NCBI GenBank assembly: GCA_002390225.1 | Contig: DGOW01000054.1 | Span: forward strand, 1-5,764 | Reading direction: 5' to 3' | From: Gemmatimonadales bacterium UBA4456 | GTDB taxonomy: Bacteria > Gemmatimonadota > Gemmatimonadetes > Longimicrobiales > Gaopeijiaceae | DNA: 5,764 nt | Shown: positions 1 to 5,346 of the stretch, in pieces | Position numbering within the stretch: position 1 is the stretch's first letter | Layout of the letters: each line of letters opens with the position of its first letter | The notes under the pieces: generated by a model | Databases searched by the model: none | What the model saw: the letters and a program-made list of their open reading frames with translations, nothing else | Told to the model about the DNA's origin: nothing | Program-made: the position numbers and the translations under genes

Positions 1-366
1 ACGTGCTGGTGTCAGCGCGGTGATAAGACCGGCTTTGAAGTAGACCTGAAGCCCGATCAGGAGGTCGAACTGTCGACCTCGAATCTCCTTCATGAGATCG
101 TGGAAGCCTACCCACGCCTGCAGGCCCCGACGACGCCGGAAGACGATGAACTCGTCAATGGCCGGGTGGTCGCGGACCATCAGCCACGGTACCGGCTGGA
201 TCACCCAAGTGATGCGTGTCTCTGGCCACGCCCGCTTGAGGGCGGTCGCCACGGGCAGGACGTGGACTGCATCACCAATCGCGGAGAGCATGACGATGCA
301 GATCTCCTTGGGCGGTGTTCCCTGCCAGCCCTCGCCGGGGATGATCCGGCCAGGTCCCGGGCTCAC
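1..366 (-). CDS. Family 9 glycosyltransferase (heptosyltransferase-like), N-terminal part, cut by window edge
   Basis: The reading frame is open from a GTG at 366-364 to the left edge (122 codons, no stop), so only the N-terminal third of a usual ~330-360 aa protein is present. After a ~20-residue extension comes a first strand and loop, ICIVMLSAIGDAVHVLPVAT (residues 22-41). This matches the start of ADP-heptose:LPS heptosyltransferases and other GT9 enzymes, which carry an LSxIGDxxHxLP segment. The alternation that follows (ITWVIQP, IDEFIVFRR, FDLLIGLQ) fits the N-terminal Rossmann-like GT-B domain. In the family, such enzymes add heptose or a related sugar to the LPS inner core at the cytoplasmic face. 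The GTG overlaps the stop of the upstream Kdo-kinase-like gene (GTGA), so translation is probably coupled. The next in-frame ATG (291-289) would delete the first beta strand and is unlikely. Family assignment is firm; the exact sugar and acceptor cannot be told from this fragment. Confidence 0.87.
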   Translation of the reverse strand, partial: MSPGPGRIIPGEGWQGTPPKEICIVMLSAIGDAVHVLPVATALKRAWPETRITWVIQPVPWLMVRDHPAIDEFIVFRRRRGLQAWVGFHDLMKEIRGRQFDLLIGLQVYFKAGLITALTPAR

Positions 367-1136
367 AGGTCCAAGCCCCGGGTCGCCAGGGCGGTCATCA
401 GCTCTCGAGCGCCCAGATGCTCGCCGGTCGGCGTGCCGATCTTCACGATCGACCGTACCAGACGAAGCTCCATGCGCTCGCCTGCCCTTGGTGAGGGGCC
501 GTCGAGGACCCGCGCCCGGTCCAGGTCGACGACCCACGCGGGTTCTGAGGGGTCGTCGGAGAGCAGAATGTTTCTCGCATTCAGATCGACGTGGTAGACG
601 CCGGCCTGGGCAAGGGAGCGGATCAGATCACCAGCACGGGCCATGCTGCGGAGCCAGCTCCGGGTACCATCATGCTCATGAAGAAGGGCGGCCAGGGTCC
701 GGACATCCGGAACGACCTCGGTCACCAGATCGCATCGATACGAGAGACCGTGTACGTATATCGCGCCGGCCACGGGGGCCGGGGTCCGAATTCCTCTGGC
801 CCGACTCGCCTCCACAGCAGCAATCTCCCGGAAGGGGCGGGGCGTGCCGGCTCGCATGTATCGGTCCTCCATGTGTAACGCCATCGCACCGCCCCGGCGG
901 TAGTGCCGAACGGCCCAATGTGCCCGTCCTTCAGGCCCTGCAAGCGGTGCGGGCACCGCGTGGACTCGGCCGCGACCAGGGAAGTCGATACGGTCGCCCT
1001 GAGCTTCTGCCCACGCGTGGAGTGTCTTTTCGTCCAGGACACCAGCGATCCAGTCGAGCGCTCCTGCCCACGTCAGATACGCTCCTCCGACGCAGCGTCG
1101 TCGCAGATATCCTCTTGGAACCATCGCAGAAGCCAT
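363..1136 (-). CDS. kdkA: KdkA-like 3-deoxy-D-manno-octulosonic acid (Kdo) kinase, LPS core
   Basis: This 257-aa protein has the shortened protein-kinase-like fold of the LPS kinase (KdkA/WaaP/RfaP) family. Visible elements are a glycine-rich segment RHYRRGG (77-83), a helix with PFREIAAVEA (101-110) carrying the likely alpha-C glutamate, the catalytic loop YHVDLNARNILL (181-192; D184 as base, N189 as metal ligand) and VVDLDRAR (202-209; D204/D206 in the DFG position). The HxDLNAxNILL form of the loop is characteristic of Kdo kinases, which use ATP to phosphorylate Kdo on lipid A-Kdo at the inner membrane. Length is close to the family's usual 235-260 aa. The ATG at 1136 has GGAG about 12 bases upstream; a second ATG four codons later lacks any ribosome site. 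It lies 20 bases after the DUF6941-like gene and overlaps the glycosyltransferase start by 4 bases. The family is clear; the acceptor could be another core sugar. Confidence 0.85.
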   Translation of the reverse strand: MASAMVPRGYLRRRCVGGAYLTWAGALDWIAGVLDEKTLHAWAEAQGDRIDFPGRGRVHAVPAPLAGPEGRAHWAVRHYRRGGAMALHMEDRYMRAGTPRPFREIAAVEASRARGIRTPAPVAGAIYVHGLSYRCDLVTEVVPDVRTLAALLHEHDGTRSWLRSMARAGDLIRSLAQAGVYHVDLNARNILLSDDPSEPAWVVDLDRARVLDGPSPRAGERMELRLVRSIVKIGTPTGEHLGARELMTALATRGLDL

Positions 1137-1156
1137 GGGGAAGTGGGACTCCGCCG

Positions 1157-1573
1157 TCAGGTACCGGTCTCAGCCTCCGGCACCTCGACGAGGTAGATGC
1201 CAGGCCCGTCGATCGTCTTGCCCTTCGCCTTGACCCGGAACGTGTACTGACCGGGGTGGGGGAAGAGGACTTCATGCATCGGCACGATCACGGGCGTCTT
1301 TGCAGGCGCCTCGAACTCGGTCGGCATGCGGACCTCGGTTTCCACGTCGACGACGCGTTCGGAGAACGGCTCCGTCTCGTGGTCGAGGGTGACTTGGAAG
1401 CGGTATCGGCCGAAGTCTTCGCGATCCCACTCGATCACGATCACCAGGACCATGAGGTCCTGAAGGGCAGGGAAGCCCGGAGCGGGAAGGGAGTGGAGGA
1501 CGCCGTGGACGTCGAGGCGTCCGTCGGGCCTCGGCTGCGCGTCTTCGCAGACGGCCGAGAATCGAAGCTGCAT
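1157..1573 (-). CDS. DUF6941-like small beta-rich protein of unknown function
   Basis: This 138-aa protein has no signal peptide or membrane segment, so it is probably cytoplasmic. The opening MQLRFSAVCEDAQPRPDGRLDVHGVLHSL, a central strand LVIVIEWDREDFGRYRFQVTL and the closing FPHPGQYTFRVKAKGKTIDGPGIYLVEV resemble the DUF6941 family as I remember it. That family consists of roughly 130-aa predicted beta-sandwich proteins that begin with a 'cell/cytoplasmic data, summary of property' strand and end with a 'FPxPGxYxFxVxxDG' strand pair. No catalytic residues are evident and no function is established. The ATG at 1573 follows the HyuB-like stop by 15 bases, with a weak purine stretch (AAGAGA) upstream, so it is translated from the same message. 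The Kdo-kinase-like gene follows after 20 bases. The gene is real by operon context and codon use; the family name is from memory and should be treated as probable. Confidence 0.8.
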   Translation of the reverse strand: MQLRFSAVCEDAQPRPDGRLDVHGVLHSLPAPGFPALQDLMVLVIVIEWDREDFGRYRFQVTLDHETEPFSERVVDVETEVRMPTEFEAPAKTPVIVPMHEVLFPHPGQYTFRVKAKGKTIDGPGIYLVEVPEAETGT

Positions 1574-1588
1574 GTGGGTCTCTTGTCG

Positions 1589-3184
1589 TTAGTCTGTGGC
1601 GTGGCCCCAGCCACCGCCGCCGGGTGAGCGGATGCTCACGATGTCACCGGCTTCCACCCAGAAGGTGTCCTTGCCCCGAAGCGCACGCTCTACTCCGTCC
1701 CGGATCAGCACGTTCTCACCCGTGGCACCATCCTCGCCACCCCGGGCACCGGACGGACCCCGCTCCCGGCGCTCACAAAGGAGCGCGACGCGTGCGGCCC
1801 CCATGACCTGAAGGTCTCGCCTGAGGCCATCTCCACCACGGTGTTTCCCTGCGCCACCGGTTCCACGCCGGATCCCGTATTGCGTGATACGGAACGGGTA
1901 TGCGTGCTCAAGTGCCTCGACCGGCGTGTTCAGAGAATTCGACATGTGCACGTGTACGCCGCTCAGTCCATCCCCCGACGGTCCAGCACCCATCCCGCCT
2001 CCGACGGTCTCGTAGTACGCGAAGGGCGCACCCGTTCGCGGGTCGATGCCCCCTACGGTCGTGTTGTTCATCGTGCCCTGTGAGAGCGCGGGGATGAGTT
2101 CGGGCAACGCGGCCCCGAAGGCTCGGAACAGGACGTCGGTGATGCGTTGGCTCGTTTCGACGTTTCCCGCAGCGACCGACGCCGGCATCGACGCGTTCAC
2201 AACGCTCCGCTCGGGGAGGTTCAGGACGACTGACGACATCGACCCACCACCTGCCGGCAGGGGCTCCCCCAGCAACGCCTCCACCACGCAGCGGACGACG
2301 TATCGGGTCGCCGACGATGTGATCGCAGCCACCGCGTTAACTCCCCCGGGCACCTGGGGTGAACTCCCGGCGAAGTCGATGTGAAGCCGTGAGCCCTGCA
2401 ATTCGAGACGTGCTTGAATCGGTATGTGTCCGGAGCCGAAGCCGTCGTCTTCGATGATGTCTGCGCCTTCGTAGACACCGTCTGGAATCTGGTCGAGGCC
2501 GACCTCGACGAGTCGGTCCGCATACGCGATGAGCGCGTCCATTGCAGCCACTGTCTCGGATGTCCCACGTCGTGCTGCGATCTCGAGGAGTCGGGTTGCG
2601 CCCGTGTGTAGTGCGGCGACCTGTGCATCGAGATCGCCGGCTCGCTCAACCGGGGTGCGCACATTCGAAAGCAGTAGGGCCCAGACCTCGTCGTTTCGCA
2701 CTCCTTCCCGGTACAGGCGGATCGGTGGGATACGGACGCCTTCTTCGAAGATCTCTCGCGCCAGAGGCATGGATCCGGGCGTCGATCCACCTACGTCAGA
2801 GTGGTGTGCCCGGGACGCGACGTAACCCATCAATGCTCCGTCCGGGTCATGCACGGACGAGATCAGCGTGATGTCGGGGAGATGCGTCCCGCCTCGGAAC
2901 GGATCATTCAGACAGATGATGTCGCCCGGGGCAATCGCGCCGAGTTCCTCGAGCGCAGCGGCAACACTCATTGGCATCGCACCGAGGTGCACCGGCATAT
3001 GGTCGCCCAGTGAGACAGCTTCACCTGACGGGTTGAAAAGCGCGCACGAGTAGTCGCGACGTTCCTTGATATTAGGTGAGAAGGAGGCCCGCTTCAGGGC
3101 GGCTCCCATCTCCTCGGCGAGCGCCGTGAACAGGTGTCGAAACACCTCCAGCTCGACTGCGTCAGGGCCGTCGCTCTGGCTCAT
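1589..3184 (-). CDS. hyuB: Hydantoinase B/oxoprolinase family protein (HyuB-like)
   Basis: This 531-aa protein is essentially full length for the HyuB family (about 510-580 aa). Characteristic segments appear in order: ELEVFRHLFTALAEEMGAAL (11-30), SFSPNIKERRDYSCALF (34-50), HLGAMPMSV (67-74), NDPFRGGTHLPDIT (93-106), SRAHHSDVGGSTPGSMP (124-140), RRGTGGAGKHRGGDGL (439-454) and the Gly-rich end SPGGGGWG (520-527). H127/H128/D130 lie in the conserved region taken to hold the metal site. Family members form ATP-dependent amidohydrolases (N-methylhydantoinase, 5-oxoprolinase) or carboxylases with a HyuA partner that carries the nucleotide site. No hyuA is visible here: the upstream neighbour is divergent and the next three co-directional genes are unrelated, so the substrate is unknown. 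The ATG at 3184 has GGAG five bases upstream (3193-3190). It is the first gene of the minus-strand operon. Confidence 0.93.
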   Translation of the reverse strand: MSQSDGPDAVELEVFRHLFTALAEEMGAALKRASFSPNIKERRDYSCALFNPSGEAVSLGDHMPVHLGAMPMSVAAALEELGAIAPGDIICLNDPFRGGTHLPDITLISSVHDPDGALMGYVASRAHHSDVGGSTPGSMPLAREIFEEGVRIPPIRLYREGVRNDEVWALLLSNVRTPVERAGDLDAQVAALHTGATRLLEIAARRGTSETVAAMDALIAYADRLVEVGLDQIPDGVYEGADIIEDDGFGSGHIPIQARLELQGSRLHIDFAGSSPQVPGGVNAVAAITSSATRYVVRCVVEALLGEPLPAGGGSMSSVVLNLPERSVVNASMPASVAAGNVETSQRITDVLFRAFGAALPELIPALSQGTMNNTTVGGIDPRTGAPFAYYETVGGGMGAGPSGDGLSGVHVHMSNSLNTPVEALEHAYPFRITQYGIRRGTGGAGKHRGGDGLRRDLQVMGAARVALLCERRERGPSGARGGEDGATGENVLIRDGVERALRGKDTFWVEAGDIVSIRSPGGGGWGHATD

Positions 3185-3252
3185 CTTGGCTCCGGTTTAT
3201 CTGAGAACGGATCACGATTAGGTTACACGGCTGAAACTAAGACGTTGAAGCA

Positions 3253-3269
3253 GCGCGCTGAAGGCGCGC
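3253..3269 (+). repeat. Small GC inverted repeat in the leader of the 84-aa gene
   Basis: GCGCGC (3253-3258) and GCGCGC (3264-3269) are separated by a five-base TGAAG, giving a short, very stable stem. It sits 15 bases upstream of the AAGGAGG ribosome site, and a run of five T (3280-3284) follows 10 bases later. The T-run is too far from the stem for a classic terminator, so it may instead be a leader structure or operator half-sites. Six-base GC palindromes do occur by chance in DNA this rich in GC. Confidence 0.35.
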
Positions 3270-3284
3270 ACGGCACTACTTTTT

Positions 3285-3291
3285 AAGGAGG
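3285..3291 (+). promoter_or_regulatory. Perfect Shine-Dalgarno AAGGAGG that fixes a TTG start
   Basis: AAGGAGG is fully complementary to the anti-Shine-Dalgarno core and lies five bases before the TTG at 3297. It is the strongest ribosome site in the window and is the reason for choosing a TTG start for the 84-aa gene; no in-frame ATG occurs nearby. Confidence 0.85.
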
Positions 3292-3296
3292 ACGAT

Positions 3297-3551
3297 TTGT
3301 CGCACGATAAGCTACTGGAGCGGGCACGAGATGAGCTTTTCAGTCATGTGCACCGTTGCGCAGTCCTACAGGCTGCTGAAGAAGATCAGCGGCACTGGAT
3401 GGACGAGACGATCGACTACATCGGGGAGCGTTATCCCGATTTGACGGATATCGATCTGCGTGGTCTTCACGAGATCGGAAGTCGCTTTTGCAAGCCGGCG
3501 ATTGCACACGGCGAAGCGACGACGCGCATGGTTGAGGAAGCCGTCACCTGA
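3297..3551 (+). CDS. Small protein of unknown function (84 aa, TTG start)
   Basis: I do not recognise this protein. It is 84 aa, probably all helical and soluble, with no signal peptide or membrane segment. It is rich in charged residues and His (H3, H17, H19, H33, H58, H71), with two cysteines (C21, C65). The first half (LLERARDELFSHVHRCAVLQAAEEDQRHWMDETIDYIGERYP) reads as two amphipathic helices; then comes LTDIDLRGLHEIGSRFCKPAIAHG, followed by a short helix. The scattered His and Cys could bind metal, but no known motif is formed. The start is a TTG five bases after a perfect AAGGAGG, which makes translation very likely and expression possibly high. It is transcribed divergently from the hyuB-like operon and is followed by a large hairpin, so it is probably a single-gene unit. 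Function is open. Confidence 0.72.
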   Translation: MSHDKLLERARDELFSHVHRCAVLQAAEEDQRHWMDETIDYIGERYPDLTDIDLRGLHEIGSRFCKPAIAHGEATTRMVEEAVT

Positions 3552-3583
3552 GACGCCGTCCCACCCTGCAGCAGGCAGCAGTT

Positions 3584-3616
3584 CGAGGGTCGGAGCGCAT
3601 CGCGCTCCGGCCTTCG
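3584..3616 (+). terminator. 15-bp hairpin after the 84-aa gene, possible terminator
   Basis: Bases 3584-3598 (CGAGGGTCGGAGCGC) pair with 3602-3616 (GCGCTCCGGCCTTCG) around an ATC loop. All 15 positions pair, 13 Watson-Crick and two G-T (3587/3613 and 3590/3610). The structure begins 33 bases after the stop of the 84-aa gene and lies before the promoter of the next gene, the right place for a transcription end. No T-run follows (GTGCATTCAGG), and none of use lies on the other strand, so it is not a classic intrinsic terminator. It may act as one anyway, protect the 3' end of the message, or be a dispersed palindromic element. Confidence 0.45.
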
Positions 3617-3663
3617 GTGCATTCAGGAGATCCTTGCTCGGACAGTGCTGTGGACCGTTTTGG

Positions 3664-3691
3664 TTGACGCGTCGCTGAGATTCCCTATCAT
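3664..3691 (+). promoter_or_regulatory. Sigma-70-like promoter for the 126-aa gene
   Basis: TTGACG (3664-3669) and TATCAT (3686-3691) each match 5 of 6 consensus bases and are separated by 16 bases. Transcription would start near 3698, giving a leader of about 42 bases before the ATG at 3740. A short TCTAG tandem (3704-3713) lies just inside the predicted transcript. This is the best promoter match in the window. It sits after a hairpin that probably ends the upstream gene, which suits an independent transcription unit. Confidence 0.6.
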
Positions 3692-3739
3692 TCCGGCGAC
3701 TTTTCTAGTCTAGCAGACCCGGGAAGCTGTTGATCAGCA

Positions 3740-4120
3740 ATGGGTTCCGGGGTATTCGGACGACGACCAGGGGCGAGAGCTTTGGGCAATGCGTTGCAGC
3801 TGGACAACGAGAAGCAGCTGCTGAAGCAGTACTACGCCGGGCAGCAGATGGAGTCTCCGAACGGGGGCTTCCTGATCCGTTTGGGTATCCGTCCCCAGGA
3901 CGCGGGGAACGCGATCGCGATTTTCGAGTGCAACGTCTCTTGGATTCGCTACGAGATCACGATCCCCAAGGGTACGCGCACGGAACGGAAGAAGGTCAAA
4001 GACGCCCTCGCGGAAGATGGAGACCTTGGATGCCCACGGCACGGACCGAGTGTACGGCTGTCGCGTGCCGGCAGGAACCTCGTCTGCAGGGAGTGCGGCG
4101 TCGCGTACGCGAAGGTCTGA
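3740..4120 (+). CDS. Unknown 126-aa protein with C-terminal zinc-ribbon-like motif
   Basis: I do not recognise the family. The N-terminal ~35 residues are basic then helical (NEKQLLKQYY). The middle (GGFLIRLGIRPQDAGNAIAIFECNVSWIRYEITIPKGTRTERKKVKDAL) reads as beta strands followed by a basic helix. The C-terminus carries C98-P-R-H101 and, 14 residues on, C116-R-E-C119-G, a layout that would hold one zinc ion in a small ribbon. There is no signal peptide or membrane segment. Strongly GC-rich third codon positions support this frame over the overlapping antisense frame. The ATG at 3740 has no clear Shine-Dalgarno; a TTG at 3782 with a GGGGCGAG stretch upstream is an alternative that would remove 14 residues. 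It has its own promoter and lies 117 bases before the TPR gene. The ribbon could serve nucleic-acid or protein binding; this is inference. Confidence 0.75.
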   Translation: MGSGVFGRRPGARALGNALQLDNEKQLLKQYYAGQQMESPNGGFLIRLGIRPQDAGNAIAIFECNVSWIRYEITIPKGTRTERKKVKDALAEDGDLGCPRHGPSVRLSRAGRNLVCRECGVAYAKV

Positions 4121-4237
4121 CCCACAGTGCAGTTTATGGGGCCGTTCGGGTGGTGGTACGCTCCGACCGCGCACGTTAGTTTTGGCCTCACAAAGCACGG
4201 CGTGTGATCATCCGCGGCCCGATCCGGAGCCTAGTAG
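4121..4237 (+). promoter_or_regulatory. Intergenic region before the TPR gene
   Basis: These 117 bases hold no further gene. I find no T-tailed hairpin, so the upstream gene may be read through. A weak promoter candidate is TTGGCC (4182-4187) with TGATCA (4205-4210), only a partial match. GGAG (4226-4229) lies eight bases before the ATG at 4238 and is a good ribosome site for the TPR protein. Confidence 0.3.
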
Positions 4238-5341
4238 ATGCCCGAAGGGTTCCTCTCCTCCGAGGAATACGACGAGCAGGCGCATCAGCTCTACAACGAC
4301 GGTGACTACGACGCGGCCCTCGAGAAGCTGAAAGAGGGCCTGTCCGTCTACCCCAACGCTGTAGAGCTCTGCGTTGGTCTTGGCTATGCTCGACTCGCAC
4401 GAGAGGAATACGCCTGGGCGAGACACGCGTTCGAGCGCGCCGTCGTCCTCGATGCCGCTCACGAAGATGCGCTCGTCGGACTTGGAGAGACGCTCCTTCG
4501 TTTCGGCGAGCGTGCCGAAGCGCTTCGCCTCTTCAATGAAGTGGCGGCGATGGGATTCGATGACGACATCGAACTCATGCTCACGATCGGGCGGGCGCTC
4601 TATCGGGCTGCCATGTATGCGGACTGCCGCGACATCTTCGCCAAGGCGGCGGCGAGTCGTCCGGACTCGGCTGAGGCTGCTGCGTCGCTGGGTTACGCCC
4701 TACACCGTCTGGGTGACGATGTGGGCTCGGGTCGACAGGTACGGCGCGCGCTCCGCTTGAACCCCGATCTGCATGAGGCCCGGGTCTACCTGGGTCATCT
4801 GCTCTATGACCGTGGTGACTGGGAGGGCTCCCTGCGCGAGCTCGAGCGCGTCCCACCTCAGGAGCACTGGGACCCGCTCGCGGTCTGGAGGCTCATGGAA
4901 CTCAAGCGAACGCTCTGGCACATGGAGTCCGGAGACGCCCGCCTGGCTCCGTGGGAGCAGAGACTGAAGAAAATCGAACAGCTCGAAGATCCGATCGATC
5001 GCCTGCTGGCCGACGTCGAGAACCGGATGGGCGGGGGTCATCCAGACAACAATTTCGACCCAAGTCAACTCGAACTCTTCGAGCGAAAAGAGGACGGCAC
5101 CGAAGCATCGCAGGTGATCCGACTTACCGATGGACACCGGCTCCGTGGAAACTGGAGAGAAATCGTCCGGCAGATTCGCGATCAGGCTGGCTTCAGGCAC
5201 GAGTCGGTGCCGGACTACATGCGCCGGCTCGCGGAACGTTGGCTGGAGCAGGCCGGGGAGAAGATCCCGAGTTCCGATCCCGAGTCTTTCCTTCGCGCTG
5301 CGGTTGAAGCCGGACTTATTCGCTTGGAAGTCGAGGAGTAG
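4238..5341 (+). CDS. Tetratricopeptide repeat (TPR) protein with uncharacterised C-terminal domain
   Basis: This 367-aa protein has no signal peptide or membrane span, so it is likely cytoplasmic. Residues about 8-207 form some six consecutive 34-residue TPR units. Units with clear helix-A/helix-B signatures include AHQLYNDGDYDAALEKLKEGLSVYPN (15-40), GYARLAREEYAWARHAFERAVVLD (49-72), GETLLRFGERAEALRLFNEVAAMG (83-106), GRALYRAAMYADCRDIFAKAAASRPD (118-143), LGYALHRLGDDVGSGRQVRRALRLNPD (151-177) and LGHLLYDRGDWEGSLRELERV (185-205). Such repeats build a superhelical scaffold for protein binding. From about 235 on there is a charged linker, then a helical domain (GNWREIVRQIRDQAGFRHESVPDYMRRLAERWLEQAGEKIP and SFLRAAVEAGLIRLEV) that I do not recognise. 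GGAG lies eight bases before the ATG. The next gene starts five bases after the TAG, with its ribosome site inside this gene's end, so the two are probably co-translated and may act together. The role is unknown. Confidence 0.9.
   Translation: MPEGFLSSEEYDEQAHQLYNDGDYDAALEKLKEGLSVYPNAVELCVGLGYARLAREEYAWARHAFERAVVLDAAHEDALVGLGETLLRFGERAEALRLFNEVAAMGFDDDIELMLTIGRALYRAAMYADCRDIFAKAAASRPDSAEAAASLGYALHRLGDDVGSGRQVRRALRLNPDLHEARVYLGHLLYDRGDWEGSLRELERVPPQEHWDPLAVWRLMELKRTLWHMESGDARLAPWEQRLKKIEQLEDPIDRLLADVENRMGGGHPDNNFDPSQLELFERKEDGTEASQVIRLTDGHRLRGNWREIVRQIRDQAGFRHESVPDYMRRLAERWLEQAGEKIPSSDPESFLRAAVEAGLIRLEVEE
5333..5338 (+). promoter_or_regulatory. Shine-Dalgarno GAGGAG inside the TPR gene end, fixing a GTG start
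   Basis: GAGGAG is contained in the last codons of the TPR gene and lies eight bases before the GTG at 5347. It supports GTG as the start of the next gene and points to coupled expression of the pair. Confidence 0.7.
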
Positions 5342-5346
5342 TACCT

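Larger units (their letters stand above)
3185..3296. promoter_or_regulatory. Divergent intergenic region between hyuB-like and 84-aa genes
   Basis: These 112 bases separate two divergent genes, so the promoters of both the minus-strand operon and the 84-aa gene should lie here. On the minus strand the best core is TTCAAC, 18 bases, then TAACCT (about 3249-3220), each only 3/6 to consensus. On the plus strand I see no convincing sigma-70 pair; TTGAAG at 3245-3250 has no -10 at a proper distance. The region also holds the hairpin listed separately. Its placement as regulatory is inferred from gene layout; individual promoter boxes are not secure. Confidence 0.5.

Noticed and set aside
92..1627. 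A 511-codon open frame on the plus strand
   Set aside because: It lies antisense to three well-supported genes (GT9, Kdo kinase, DUF6941-like). Its product is Arg/Pro/Gly/Ser-rich without recognisable domains, as expected for a shadow frame in high-GC DNA.
3552..3739. Possible tRNA or small RNA gene between the 84-aa and 126-aa genes
   Set aside because: Only one long hairpin is present; there is no cloverleaf, no TTCGANNC arm in context and no CCA end.
3734..4198. A 154-codon minus-strand frame opposite the 126-aa gene
   Set aside because: The plus-strand frame has better codon use, a promoter and a Cys/His motif; the minus frame has no recognisable feature.
4188..4207. TCACA and TGTGA arms before the TPR gene, resembling a CRP/FNR-type site
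   Set aside because: The arms are in the reverse order (TCACA-N10-TGTGA instead of TGTGA-N6-TCACA), so it is not a CRP site, and a five-base inverted repeat is easily due to chance.
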